Part shown: positions 8,798-17,468 of the stretch, piece after piece
How the letters are laid out: every line of letters starts with the position of its first letter
Position numbering within the stretch: the first letter of the stretch is position 1
Assembly: GCA_026225055.1 (NCBI GenBank)
Contig: JAMFSA010000083.1
Span: forward strand, 1-61,564
Source of the DNA: Mucilaginibacter xinganensis
GTDB lineage: Bacteria; Bacteroidota; Bacteroidia; Sphingobacteriales; Sphingobacteriaceae
Direction: 5' to 3'
DNA: 61,564 bases
Notes under the pieces: generated by a model
The model's input: the letters and a program-made list of their open reading frames with translations, nothing else
Databases searched by the model: none
Told to the model about the DNA's origin: nothing
Translations under genes and position numbers: made by a program

Positions 8798-10063
8798 ATG
8801 AAAGTTACATTGATCAATACATCCGATACAGGTGGAGGCGCACCAGTTGCCTGCCTGCGCCTGTTGAAAGCATTGGATGAGCAAAAGATTGATGCACAGC
8901 TTTTAGTGCAGGAAAAAAAGACAAGCGAGAACCGTGTGCATAGCGTTGTAAAGAACTTTTCCTCGCGTTTAAAAGCCCGGTTCGATTTTTTTTATGAACG
9001 ATTGCCGTTCATATTCCTTTATGAGAAAGATAAATCTGTCCGCTTTGCATTTTCAACCGCTAATGCAGGTGTCAGCATAAAAAATGAGCCGCTGGTTAAG
9101 CAGGCTGATATTATACACCTGCACTGGACAAACTCCGGCTTCTTATCCATTGATGATCTGAAAGAACTTATCGATACAGGCAAACCCATTGTTTGGACAC
9201 TGCATGACATGTGGACCTTCACAGGCGGCTGTCATTACGCAGGTACCTGCAATCATTTTACAGGTGAATGCGGCGATTGTTACTTTTTGAGCGATCCCGG
9301 AGAAAATGATATCTCGCGCAAAGGCTGGCTGCACAAGGCGGCTATGTATGCCGGTGCGGAAAATGTCACTTTTGTAACCTGCAGCCAATGGCTGGGTACT
9401 GTTGCAAAGCGAAGCTCGCTGATTAGCAAATTCCGGATCGAATCAATCCCAAATCCCATTGATGTTAATCTTTTTTCGCCAACTGATAAAACAACTGCCA
9501 AGGAAAGATGGCGCATTAACCCGTTTGCCAAAGTTATAGCGTTCGGCGCGGCCAATATTAACGACAGGCGCAAAGGCATCACCTACCTGGTTGATGCATT
9601 GACCGACCTGTACAGCCTTTGCCCCGATGCAGGGTTAATAGAGATAGTAATATTTGGCAAGAATAAGCATTTTGATGCAAGTCAGTTACCTTTTAGGGTG
9701 TACGAGTTAGGGCCGATTAGCGTGCAGGAAGAACTGGTGGAGATCTATAACCTGGCTGATGTATTTGTAATGCCATCTGTCGAAGATAACCTGCCCAATA
9801 CTGTAATGGAGGCCCTTGCCTGCGGAACGCCTGTGGTAGCCTTTAACACCGGCGGTGTGCCCGAAATGATAGATCACCAGCAAAATGGTTATCTGGCGGA
9901 ATATAAATCAGCAGGCGATCTGGCTAAGGGGTTGTATGAGATCCTCCATTCAGATAAAACAGAAGAACTCTCCCTAAACGCGCGTAACAAAGTATTAAAC
10001 ACGTTTACCAATAAAGCGGTAGCACAACAATACCATAAGCTTTATAAATCTATCCTGAAGTAA
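8798..10063 (+). CDS. Glycosyltransferase family 4 (GT-B fold)
   Basis: Retaining glycosyltransferase acting on a lipid-linked oligosaccharide at the cytoplasmic membrane. Seen: N-terminal acceptor domain MKVTLINTSDTGGGAPVACL, the pattern DIIHLHWTNSGFLS then PIVWTLHDMWTFTGGCHYAGTC typical of WcaC-like GT4 enzymes, and the C-terminal donor domain with the E-x7-E motif region EDNLPNTVMEALACGTPVVAF around residues 330-350. A -7-like TATACTTG lies only 5 bases before the ATG, so the transcript may be leaderless. The stop overlaps the next ATG by one base. Confidence 0.92.
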   Translation: MKVTLINTSDTGGGAPVACLRLLKALDEQKIDAQLLVQEKKTSENRVHSVVKNFSSRLKARFDFFYERLPFIFLYEKDKSVRFAFSTANAGVSIKNEPLVKQADIIHLHWTNSGFLSIDDLKELIDTGKPIVWTLHDMWTFTGGCHYAGTCNHFTGECGDCYFLSDPGENDISRKGWLHKAAMYAGAENVTFVTCSQWLGTVAKRSSLISKFRIESIPNPIDVNLFSPTDKTTAKERWRINPFAKVIAFGAANINDRRKGITYLVDALTDLYSLCPDAGLIEIVIFGKNKHFDASQLPFRVYELGPISVQEELVEIYNLADVFVMPSVEDNLPNTVMEALACGTPVVAFNTGGVPEMIDHQQNGYLAEYKSAGDLAKGLYEILHSDKTEELSLNARNKVLNTFTNKAVAQQYHKLYKSILK

Positions 10064-10821
10064 TGTCAGCGGTTCAACCCATATTATCGGTAATTACCAT
10101 TGTTTATAATAATGTAAACGATATTGAGCGAACCATACTTTCGGTGCTTAATCAAACTTACTGGCATATAGAATATATTGTTATAGATGGCCTGTCAACC
10201 GATGGTACGCTCGAAATAATTAAACGTTACGAAGGCCGCATAGCCAAACTCATCAGTGAAAAGGACGAAGGTATCTACGATGCCATGAATAAGGGCATAG
10301 CTGCCGCAACAGGCGATTATGTTATCTTCATGAACTCTGGCGACGAGTTTTATGATGCATCTACTGTAGCGGCTGTATTTGCTTCAGCACCCGATGCCGA
10401 TATTTATTATGGCGAAACAGAAATGATTGATAACAGCGGTCAAAGCCTGGGCCAGCGACGCCATAAAGCACCTGAGCAATTTACCTGGCGAAGCTTTAAT
10501 TTGGGTATGAGCGTTAGTCACCAGGCTATTTATATTAAACGCTCGCTTGTTGAGCCCTACGACAGGCAATATGCCCTAAGCGCCGATATCGACTGGATCA
10601 TCCGCGCAGCTAAAAAGGCTAAGAAAATAGTGAACGTAAACCGCTATGTAGCTAAATATTTGGTAGGGGGCATGTCCAAAAAGAAACACCGCCAAAGCTT
10701 AGCCGAGCGTTTCGATATCATGAAAAGGCATTACGGTTTAGTGCCAACTGTCTTCAATCATTTTGTGATCGCTTTTAATTTGGGGTGGTATTGGTTGAGG
10801 AATAGAAGGACGAATGATTAA
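10063..10821 (+). CDS. Glycosyltransferase family 2 (WcaA-like)
   Basis: GT-A fold sugar transferase. Seen: LSVITIVYNNVNDIERTILSVLNQ, EYIVIDGLSTDGTLEIIKRY, SEKDEGIYDAMNKGIAAATGDYVIFMNSGDEF with the DxD-like acidic site, and the downstream VSHQAIYIKRSL region with a catalytic-base aspartate in LSADIDWIIRA. All are typical of colanic-acid-type GT2 enzymes. Translation is coupled to the upstream GT4 gene (TAATG). Its stop overlaps the stop of the convergent DUF5615 gene by 3 bases. Confidence 0.92.
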   Translation: MSAVQPILSVITIVYNNVNDIERTILSVLNQTYWHIEYIVIDGLSTDGTLEIIKRYEGRIAKLISEKDEGIYDAMNKGIAAATGDYVIFMNSGDEFYDASTVAAVFASAPDADIYYGETEMIDNSGQSLGQRRHKAPEQFTWRSFNLGMSVSHQAIYIKRSLVEPYDRQYALSADIDWIIRAAKKAKKIVNVNRYVAKYLVGGMSKKKHRQSLAERFDIMKRHYGLVPTVFNHFVIAFNLGWYWLRNRRTND

Positions 10822-11177
10822 TCAATCACAACAATTTGTTCTGTGCTGATTTCAATGTAGAAAGCCTTTTTATCAGACAGCGGCAGAATAAAAGGAAGGT
10901 ACTTCTCAAATAATAAGATCAGCTCATTATTAGAAATGTTTCCCAAAACAACTCTGATTACTTTTTCAGGAGTTTTATTTATAAAATGGGAATTTTTAAA
11001 ATCACAATCCTTAGTAATTACGATCATGTCATTTTCATCCGCATATTTACTAATATCCGCATCACTTTTATGCCATTTCTGTAATATCTGATTTACATGG
11101 ATAGCCTCACAACTTATCTGTTTGCTCAGAAACTTTGATAAACTAATAGGCAGATGAACATCAAGCAAGAAGACCAT
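10818..11177 (-). CDS. DUF5615 PIN-like protein (putative toxin)
   Basis: Small PIN-like nuclease-fold protein, the putative toxin of a DUF433/DUF5615 pair. Seen: MVFLLDVHLPISLSKFL with the first acidic residue (D6) where DUF5615 proteins have DENL/DVHL, then SDADISKYADENDMIVITKDCDF, containing the second acidic cluster and the conserved TKDxDF motif. The ATG directly abuts the stop of the antitoxin-like gene with no spacer, so the two are translated together. RNase activity is not shown and is inferred from the PIN-like fold. Confidence 0.85.
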   Translation of the reverse strand: MVFLLDVHLPISLSKFLSKQISCEAIHVNQILQKWHKSDADISKYADENDMIVITKDCDFKNSHFINKTPEKVIRVVLGNISNNELILLFEKYLPFILPLSDKKAFYIEISTEQIVVID

Positions 11178-11408
11178 TTAGTGTACTTCTAACAAAGATT
11201 TACCTGATAAAGTTATTTTAGCATATTCCAAAGATGCAAGAATATCATCTTTCTCTAATTCAGGATGATCACTTAAAATATCATCAAATGACATACCCGA
11301 AGCAATCAGATCAATAACAACTTCAACGGGCCAGCGCATATGACGTATGCAGGCTTTACCATGGCATATGTCAGTATCAATTGTAATTCTGTCCAAAAGA
11401 TTGTTCAT
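11178..11408 (-). CDS. DUF433 protein (putative antitoxin)
   Basis: Small helix-turn-helix protein of the DUF433 (VapB-like) family. Seen: RITIDTDICHGKACIRHMRWPVEVVIDLIASGMSFDDILSDHPELEKDDILASLEYA, in consecutive short segments exactly the classic DUF433 layout (RITIDPxICxGKPxIRGTR then xLIxxGxSxxEILxxYPxL). As first gene of the pair it probably neutralises the PIN-like protein and represses its own promoter. Length (76 residues) is standard for the family. Confidence 0.9.
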   Translation of the reverse strand: MNNLLDRITIDTDICHGKACIRHMRWPVEVVIDLIASGMSFDDILSDHPELEKDDILASLEYAKITLSGKSLLEVH

Positions 11409-11442
11409 AATATAAAATTACGAAAAATTTAATCAAAAGCAT

Positions 11443-11511
11443 ATTGCCTTAAAACGAAACAATCCCAACAAGCTGCTCTGCTAATCGGGGATTGTTCTGT
11501 TTTAAGGCAAT
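11443..11511. repeat. Long imperfect inverted repeat
   Basis: ATTGCCTTAAAAC (11443-11455) pairs with GTTTTAAGGCAAT (11499-11511). After a two-base mismatch the arms continue as AACAATCCC / GGGATTGTT. There is no T-run on either side, so it is either a dispersed palindromic element or a processing structure downstream of the YfhO gene on the minus strand. Confidence 0.7.
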
Positions 11512-11540
11512 AACGCGTGGAGGTTTATAGTTGAAGCTTG

Positions 11541-14063
11541 TTAAGCTTTCTTCTTCTTTGTATCCTTTCTTACTTCAGGTTTTTTCTTGTTCTTAGTTTC
11601 GGTATAAACTACACCACCTAAAGCTAAAACAAGCAGTATTGAACCTGCAAGTGAGATATCCTCACCTACATAATAAGATGTAGGGTGGAACTTGAACTCC
11701 ACCTTGTGGTTACCTACCGGGATAACTGCAGCTCGCAGCAGGTAATCGGCGCGGAAATACGGTTGTTCTACACCATCTATGTACATTTTCCAGCCCTCTT
11801 TGTAGTAGATCTCAGAGAAAATCGCTATTTGTGAAGTTGCTGAACCAGTTTGGTAAGTTAAGTGCTCAGGCTCATAACTGGTAAGGGTTATGGTTGAGTT
11901 TGGATCGTTAGCTAAAGTTTTGCCTTCAAACAATGATTTATACTGCTGATCAACTATTGCCTCGTTTTTAGGGTCGAAGCTACTGATGGCCTGCATTTCC
12001 TGATCGGCGTTGGCGGCATATTTTACGCTCTTTACAAACCAAGCATGCCCGCAAGCGGTTTCATTGGCCTGCATATTTACCGAGCCTGTTTTTGGATCGG
12101 TAACGATAATGTATTTGGTATTCAGCATGTCCAAAACATCACGGTTAGTAGTTTTGCTGAACTGGTTGCTGATTAGCTCGTCATAACGTTTTAATTTAGC
12201 CGCATGATAACCGCCGATGCTCTTATAAAAATAAGATGTGCTGGCATTGGTGAACGGATCGCCCTGGCTAAGGTCATAAACCCTGAAATCAGGATCAGTA
12301 TCACGCAGGATGAACTGGTCGACATCACGCATTTTAAAAGGCTGCGCCAGGTCTTCTTTGTCAACAAAGTTATTGTCGTTTAAATAGCGCCTGTCAACGC
12401 CCCACATATCTACCAGCGTAAGCAGTAAAAATGCTATAGAGGCAACGGTAATATTTATCTTTTGCTTGATGAATGCCCATAATAAACCAAAAGCTATCAC
12501 TATAAAAATAAGTGAGCGGATGGCATCAGCACGTTCAAGCGCTACACGGTCCGCTACCAGGCCGTTTGCTACGCTGGTTGCAAGGTCGCCATCGCCTTTA
12601 AATGCCTGAGTTAAGCCGGAAATCAGGGTTTGGTGCTGATCATTTCTGAAGCTCAAGAATACAGTAGGCGCAACTACAAGCAATAGGGTGATGCCACCGG
12701 TTATATAAAAAGAGATTTTTACATATTTAAATATGTATGCCTTATCCTTGTTATCAATAACTTCCTGTACAGCCATAAATGCAAGTACCGGGAAGCAGAG
12801 CATGGCAACCGCCAGTATAGATTCAACCGCCCTGAACTTGTTGTACATAGGGAAGTAGTTGAAGAACAGGTCGGAAACAAAAGGAAAATTACGGCCAAAA
12901 GAAAGCAGCATGGTTAATATAACCGTTGCCAGCAGCCACCATTTTATGCGGTGTTTTACAATGAAAAGCCCGAGTATAAACAGGAAGCAAACGACAGCGC
13001 CAAAATAAAACGGACCGCCGGTAAATTGCTTGTTACCCCAATAAGGCGACAGACCGCCCTGTAATAATTGCTGTGTAATATTAGCAGCCTGATCCGAAGG
13101 AACATTTTTTGCGATCAGCGCTTTTGCAACATTTGAGTTTGGAACATCAAACCCTGCAGGCCATTCAGATGCGCCGCCATAAGCGTTCGGTATCAAAAAG
13201 GTGAAACATTCGCCAACACCCTGGCTCCAGGCATAGGCATAATCCTTATCTAAACCATTGCTTGGCTCGGTGGTATGCTGTGTAAGGTTTGATGGGCCGC
13301 GGTTGGTTTCCTTGCCGTATTCAGCAGTTGTCCAAAGCATTGAGGCATTTACCGCTACTGCTAATAATGTAGCAGCCACCAAATAAATAATTGATTTGCC
13401 AAACGGGTTTAGTTGCTTGGTTTTAATTGCATGATATAGCTGAACAATTACCAGTATCAATATTGATAATAGCAGGTAATAGGTCATTTGTATATGGTTA
13501 GCACGGATCTCCATCGCCAGAAATAAGGCGGTAAGGGTTGCGCCCAGCAAATATTTGCCACGGAAAGTTAGGATAATACCCGCGATGATCGGCGCGAAGA
13601 ACGCGATGGCAAATGCTTGGTTGGCGTGGCCTGCATCCAACAAAATAAAATTATAGGATGAAAGAGCAAATGCCAAAGCACCAGCGGCTGCCAGCCACGG
13701 GTTAAGCCTTAAAACACAAAGGAGTAAATAGGCACCTAATAAGGTAATCAATACGGTATCAACCGGGTTAGGGAAAATAGTTTTAAAGCTCTCAACAACG
13801 TAGCTGGTAACGTTATTGGGGTAAAGCACGTGGATTTGGTACGATGGCATGCCGCCGAACATACTGTTTGTCCACAAAGGCTCATGACCGGTTTTTGCCC
13901 GGGTATCCATGATCTCTTTTTGCATGGATTGCGCACGCTGCACATCGCCCTGAGCCAATGCCTTGCCCTGCATTAATGGCGTAAAGAAATAAGCAAACGG
14001 AATTACTATTAAAAGTGCGACAATAATAAGGTGAGTACTATTGCGCTTGAACCAGTTATTCAT
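11541..14063 (-). CDS. YfhO family membrane protein (paralogue 2)
   Basis: Large polytopic inner-membrane protein of the YfhO family, related to GT-C glycosyltransferases and in Gram-positives implicated in glycosylating envelope polymers. The 840-residue protein has an N-terminal anchor (STHLIIVALLIVIPFAYFF), the loop ALAQGDVQRAQSMQKEI with the likely catalytic aspartate, about a dozen membrane segments, an extracytoplasmic soluble domain (about residues 580-800) and a last membrane segment with a lysine-rich tail. It is a clear tandem paralogue of the upstream gene and shares its promoter sequence. The Bacteroidota substrate is unknown. Confidence 0.9.
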   Translation of the reverse strand: MNNWFKRNSTHLIIVALLIVIPFAYFFTPLMQGKALAQGDVQRAQSMQKEIMDTRAKTGHEPLWTNSMFGGMPSYQIHVLYPNNVTSYVVESFKTIFPNPVDTVLITLLGAYLLLCVLRLNPWLAAAGALAFALSSYNFILLDAGHANQAFAIAFFAPIIAGIILTFRGKYLLGATLTALFLAMEIRANHIQMTYYLLLSILILVIVQLYHAIKTKQLNPFGKSIIYLVAATLLAVAVNASMLWTTAEYGKETNRGPSNLTQHTTEPSNGLDKDYAYAWSQGVGECFTFLIPNAYGGASEWPAGFDVPNSNVAKALIAKNVPSDQAANITQQLLQGGLSPYWGNKQFTGGPFYFGAVVCFLFILGLFIVKHRIKWWLLATVILTMLLSFGRNFPFVSDLFFNYFPMYNKFRAVESILAVAMLCFPVLAFMAVQEVIDNKDKAYIFKYVKISFYITGGITLLLVVAPTVFLSFRNDQHQTLISGLTQAFKGDGDLATSVANGLVADRVALERADAIRSLIFIVIAFGLLWAFIKQKINITVASIAFLLLTLVDMWGVDRRYLNDNNFVDKEDLAQPFKMRDVDQFILRDTDPDFRVYDLSQGDPFTNASTSYFYKSIGGYHAAKLKRYDELISNQFSKTTNRDVLDMLNTKYIIVTDPKTGSVNMQANETACGHAWFVKSVKYAANADQEMQAISSFDPKNEAIVDQQYKSLFEGKTLANDPNSTITLTSYEPEHLTYQTGSATSQIAIFSEIYYKEGWKMYIDGVEQPYFRADYLLRAAVIPVGNHKVEFKFHPTSYYVGEDISLAGSILLVLALGGVVYTETKNKKKPEVRKDTKKKKA

Positions 14064-14095
14064 TTAAGGTTTTTTAAAAATGGATATAATATCCC

Positions 14096-14103
14096 CAAAA
14101 ATA
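14096..14103 (-). promoter_or_regulatory. -7 box TATTTTTG of a YfhO gene
   Basis: On the minus strand TATTTTTG matches TAnnTTTG and lies about 33 bases before the ATG. The surrounding 45 bases are nearly identical to the sequence before the other YfhO gene, so the promoter was duplicated with the gene. A palindrome GGATATAATATCC (14082-14094) lies in the leader. Confidence 0.6.
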
Positions 14104-14157
14104 GAAAATAGAACCGGAATAGAAATTATAAGTTATAAAAGGAAATTACCCGATAGA

Positions 14158-16644
14158 TCAGCTCTTTTTCTTACGTGTTTCGGCATAAGTTGCACCACCC
14201 AGCGCCAGTACTAAAAGTATGGAACCAGCCAGTGAAATGCTTTCGCCTGTGTAGTACGATGCAGGGTGAAAAACAAACTCAACCTTATGATCACCTGCCG
14301 GGATGTTTGCCGCACGCAGCAAATAATCAGCACGGAAATACGGCTGCTCATTACCGTCGATCAGCATTTTCCAACCTTTGTCGTAATATATCTCCGAGAA
14401 AACGGCTACCTGCGCGGTTGCTGATTTACTTTGATAAATTAAATGGTCGGGGTTATAGCTGGTTAGTTTTATTGCAGCGCTGGTATCGCCACTTGCCGCA
14501 ATCGGGTTGACCTGTGATTTATATTGCTGATCAACAATGGCCTCTGTTTTTGGGGTGAAGCTGGTTATGGCTTTCATCTCTTCATCGGCATTGTTTACAT
14601 ATTTTATGCTTTTAATAAACCAGGCATTACCACAGGCATCCGGATTTTTTTGTACAGTTGTAGCCTGTGTTTTCTGATCGCCGACAATCACATACTTGGT
14701 GTTTAGCATATTCAGCACATTCAGGTTCGGCGTGTTCAGTAACTGGTTATCGATCAATTCATCATAGCGTTTTAAACGCGCGGCAGAATATCCGCTAATG
14801 GATTTATGGAAGAACGGATTAAATGTATCCTGTTTAATGTTCTGAAACTGGCTGTAATCAAACACCCTGAAATCAGGGTCATGGTCCTGCGCTATCTGCG
14901 TGTCAACATCGCGCGGCCTGACCTGCTGGTCGGCATCCGCTTTTTCCTGAAAATTGGCATCTTTCAGGTAACGCCTGTCTATCTGCCACATATCTATCAA
15001 TACCAGCGCAAATAAACCTACGGAAAGTACAGTTAAATTAACCTTCTGTTTTATAAATGCCCATACCAGGCCAAAGGTTATAACAATAAATATCAGGGTA
15101 CGGATAGCATCGGCACGTTCAAGCGCTATCCTGTCGTTAACAATAGCGTTGGCTATTGAATTGGCTGTACCGCTGTCGCCTTTAAGGGCCTGGGTTAAAT
15201 AACCGATTCCAGCCTGAAAGCTATTTGGTTTAAAGCTAAGGAAAATGGTTGGGGCTGCAATCAGCACTAAAGTTATACCGCCAATGATATACAGCGTAAG
15301 GAAAAGCTTTTTAATATAGACATTTTTATCTTTTGCCTCAATAATTTCGCGTACAGCTAAAAATGCCAGTACCGGGAAGCATAAGCTGGCCACAGCCAAA
15401 ATAGATTCAACCGTGCGGAACTTGTTGTATAGCGGGAAATAGTTGAAGAAGAGATCGGACACGTATGGCCAATTATTACCAAACGACAACAGCATGGTTA
15501 AAACAACCGTACCCAGTAACCACCATTTTATACGGCTTTTTACTATGATCAACCCAAATAAAAATAGAAAACAGATTACAGCGCCAAAATAAAACGGGCC
15601 TGCCGTGCCGGGTTTATTACCCCAGTACATGCCCAGGCCCGGGAAGCCGCCGGTAATTTGCTGGGCAGTACTAACTGCCTGATCTTCGGCCATGCCATTG
15701 GCTATAAATACCTTTGCAGTAGCCGAATTTTGGTCGATATTTTCTACCGAGCCAGAACCGCCGCCATATGCATTCGGTACAAGGAAAGTGAAACACTCCG
15801 CCACACCCTGGCTATAAGTGTATGCATAAGATTTATCTAATCCGTTGCTTGGCTCATTGGTTTTCTGTGTTAAGTTTGATTGGCCCCTATAGCTGTATTT
15901 GCTGTACTCCTGTGTGCTCCACAATAGCGAAGCATTTACCATAAGCGCCAATACCATAGCACCGGCAAGCCAGGCTATAGCCTTTAAAAATGGAGTTGTG
16001 TTTTTTTCTTTTATAGCGTGGTAAAGCTCAATGCCAATCAAAATAGCCAAAGCCATTAACAGGTAATAGGTCATTTGGATGTGGTTTGCCTTAAACTCCA
16101 TCGCCATAAATAGGGCCGTTAATGCCCCGCCTAAAATGTACCTGCCCCTCAGCGTTAAAATAACGCTGGCAATAATTGGCGCAAAAAATGCAATGGCATA
16201 CACCTGGTTGGAGTGGCCTGCCATAAACAGAATGATATTATACGATGAAAACGTAAAAGCAAAAGCGCCCGCAGCAGCCAGCCATGGGTTAAGTTTTAAT
16301 ACGCAGAACAGGAAGTACGTGCCAAAGAGCAGGATCAGTACCGTATCAATAGGGTTGGGGAAAATAGTTTTTAAGGTGTTTACCACATGCGTGGTGATAT
16401 TGTTGGAGTATGGGGCCCAGATCTGGTACACGGGCATACCGCCGAAGATCTGGTTGGTCCACAGGATGGTAGTGTCCTTCGCTTTGTAGTCGTTGATTTC
16501 TTTTTGGGTAGATTGAGCGCCGAGTACGTCGCTTTGACCTAAAGTTTTACCCTGGAAAGCAGGTGTGAAATAGAAGAAGCAGATTACTAAAAAAACACCT
16601 GCAACGGCGAAGTGTACGCCATAACGTTTGAGCCAGTTATTCAT
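14158..16644 (-). CDS. YfhO family membrane protein (paralogue 1)
   Basis: Tandem paralogue of the neighbouring YfhO protein (828 residues) with the same layout: N-terminal membrane anchor, loop TLGQSDVLGAQSTQKEI with the conserved aspartate, WLAAAGAFAFTFSSYN and MAGHSNQVYAIAFFAPI membrane motifs, a soluble domain in the last 250 residues (QIDRRYLKDANF, KRYDELIDNQLL, MLNTKYVIV) and the terminal segment ending in RKKKS. The two copies align end to end with many substitutions, so the duplication is not recent. A role in envelope glycan transfer is inferred from the family. Confidence 0.9.
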   Translation of the reverse strand: MNNWLKRYGVHFAVAGVFLVICFFYFTPAFQGKTLGQSDVLGAQSTQKEINDYKAKDTTILWTNQIFGGMPVYQIWAPYSNNITTHVVNTLKTIFPNPIDTVLILLFGTYFLFCVLKLNPWLAAAGAFAFTFSSYNIILFMAGHSNQVYAIAFFAPIIASVILTLRGRYILGGALTALFMAMEFKANHIQMTYYLLMALAILIGIELYHAIKEKNTTPFLKAIAWLAGAMVLALMVNASLLWSTQEYSKYSYRGQSNLTQKTNEPSNGLDKSYAYTYSQGVAECFTFLVPNAYGGGSGSVENIDQNSATAKVFIANGMAEDQAVSTAQQITGGFPGLGMYWGNKPGTAGPFYFGAVICFLFLFGLIIVKSRIKWWLLGTVVLTMLLSFGNNWPYVSDLFFNYFPLYNKFRTVESILAVASLCFPVLAFLAVREIIEAKDKNVYIKKLFLTLYIIGGITLVLIAAPTIFLSFKPNSFQAGIGYLTQALKGDSGTANSIANAIVNDRIALERADAIRTLIFIVITFGLVWAFIKQKVNLTVLSVGLFALVLIDMWQIDRRYLKDANFQEKADADQQVRPRDVDTQIAQDHDPDFRVFDYSQFQNIKQDTFNPFFHKSISGYSAARLKRYDELIDNQLLNTPNLNVLNMLNTKYVIVGDQKTQATTVQKNPDACGNAWFIKSIKYVNNADEEMKAITSFTPKTEAIVDQQYKSQVNPIAASGDTSAAIKLTSYNPDHLIYQSKSATAQVAVFSEIYYDKGWKMLIDGNEQPYFRADYLLRAANIPAGDHKVEFVFHPASYYTGESISLAGSILLVLALGGATYAETRKKKS

Positions 16645-16673
16645 GTATAGGCTTTAAAATGAGCATAATGTTC

Positions 16674-16681
16674 CAAAAATA
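16674..16681 (-). promoter_or_regulatory. -7 box TATTTTTG of the upstream YfhO gene
   Basis: Second copy of the YfhO promoter. The minus strand reads TATTTTTG, about 30 bases before the ATG, inside a block shared with the other copy (GTTCTATTTTCTATTTTTGG). Confidence 0.6.
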
Positions 16682-16795
16682 GAAAATAGAACGGGAAAAG
16701 GAATTATAAGTTGTAAACGATTCGGGAAAATCGCTTTTAAAGATTGTTCGGCTTTAGCCAAAAAAAGTAAAGAATTATGCAGATAAAGAAACTGC

Positions 16796-17086
16796 TCAAC
16801 AATTCTGCGGCCTTGACCTGAACAGTACGAACATGAGCACCATAATGCCGATGCTTATCACATAAGCAATTATGCGCACGCGGGTATATTCTTCACGGTC
16901 TTTGCGGATATTAAAAACGTTGTACACCGCCAATAAGCCCAGAATTGCCCAGAATACCCAGCTAATTTTATCGCACATGGCAAATATGGAGGCGCTTAGG
17001 CAAAATACCGTGAAATTGGAAACAATAAGCAGCAACGACTGCGGCGTACCGTAGTGCCTGCGTTTATATAGGTCGTCAGGAAGCAT
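16796..17086 (-). CDS. Small inner-membrane protein, function unknown
   Basis: A 96-residue protein with a basic N-terminus (DDLYKRRHYGTPQ) and three hydrophobic segments (LLLIVSNFTVFCLSASIFA, WVFWAILGLLAVYNVF, IIAYVISIGIMVLMFVLF) separated by a charged loop RKDREEYTR. No enzymatic motif. It follows the DUF4834 gene by 3 bases on the same strand, so they are probably co-transcribed. Not recognised beyond membrane location. Confidence 0.7.
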   Translation of the reverse strand: MLPDDLYKRRHYGTPQSLLLIVSNFTVFCLSASIFAMCDKISWVFWAILGLLAVYNVFNIRKDREEYTRVRIIAYVISIGIMVLMFVLFRSRPQNC

Positions 17087-17089
17087 CGC

Positions 17090-17350
17090 TTACTTTATTT
17101 CCTCATAATCAATAAAATCACCTTCCGAATCGGGGATTTTGCCTTTAGGCTGCTGTGGTATATGATCTATTTTTACACTGTCGCTTTTAGCGTTGGTGTA
17201 AGTTTGCTGATAGTTTTGTTGATAATTCTGCTGGTGCTGCTGTGCCTTATTTACTACTTTTTGAAAAAGCATAGGCAATACAATCCGTGCAATCATTTTG
17301 ATTGCCCACCATACAATAATTACAGTGATCAGGAATTCTAAAAGTTCCAT
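17090..17350 (-). CDS. DUF4834 family membrane protein
   Basis: An 86-residue protein: one N-terminal membrane helix (LLEFLITVIIVWWAIKMIARIVLPMLF), a glutamine/tyrosine-rich linker (QQHQQNYQQNYQQTY), and the C-terminal tail KGKIPDSEGDFIDYEEIK, the hallmark of the Bacteroidota DUF4834 family. Its role is unknown. A good -7 box lies in front of it, so prophage insertion just upstream has not removed its promoter. Confidence 0.8.
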   Translation of the reverse strand: MELLEFLITVIIVWWAIKMIARIVLPMLFQKVVNKAQQHQQNYQQNYQQTYTNAKSDSVKIDHIPQQPKGKIPDSEGDFIDYEEIK

Positions 17351-17369
17351 CTTGTTAAAATTAAGCTTA

Positions 17370-17377
17370 CAAATATA
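17370..17377 (-). promoter_or_regulatory. -7 box TATATTTG of the DUF4834 gene
   Basis: The minus strand reads TATATTTG, a perfect TAnnTTTG, about 20 bases before the ATG. No clear -33 TTTG is seen at the right distance. Confidence 0.5.
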
Positions 17378-17425
17378 AGATTAGTACTTTTATGCCATTC
17401 TTCGCTTATTTAAGCTATAAAGGGA

Positions 17426-17436
17426 CTAAAAAGGGA
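17426..17436 (+). other. Candidate attL core
   Basis: CTAAAAAGGGA here is repeated at 53452-53462. It is flanked on the left by AGGGACTAAA and lies 33 bases before the integrase start, between host gene DUF4834 and the integrase. The short core makes this provisional. Confidence 0.4.
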
Positions 17437-17447
17437 TTTTTTTTCGT

Positions 17448-17455
17448 TATATTTG
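17448..17455 (+). promoter_or_regulatory. -7 box TATATTTG of the integrase gene
   Basis: Perfect TAnnTTTG match 13 bases before the integrase ATG. It lies inside the element, next to the proposed attachment core, so integrase binding could affect it. Confidence 0.5.
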
Positions 17456-17468
17456 ATGTATATATTTT

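Noticed and set aside
17351..17468. tRNA gene as integration target
   Set aside because: No cloverleaf, anticodon stem or CCA-like end is seen at either edge of the element.
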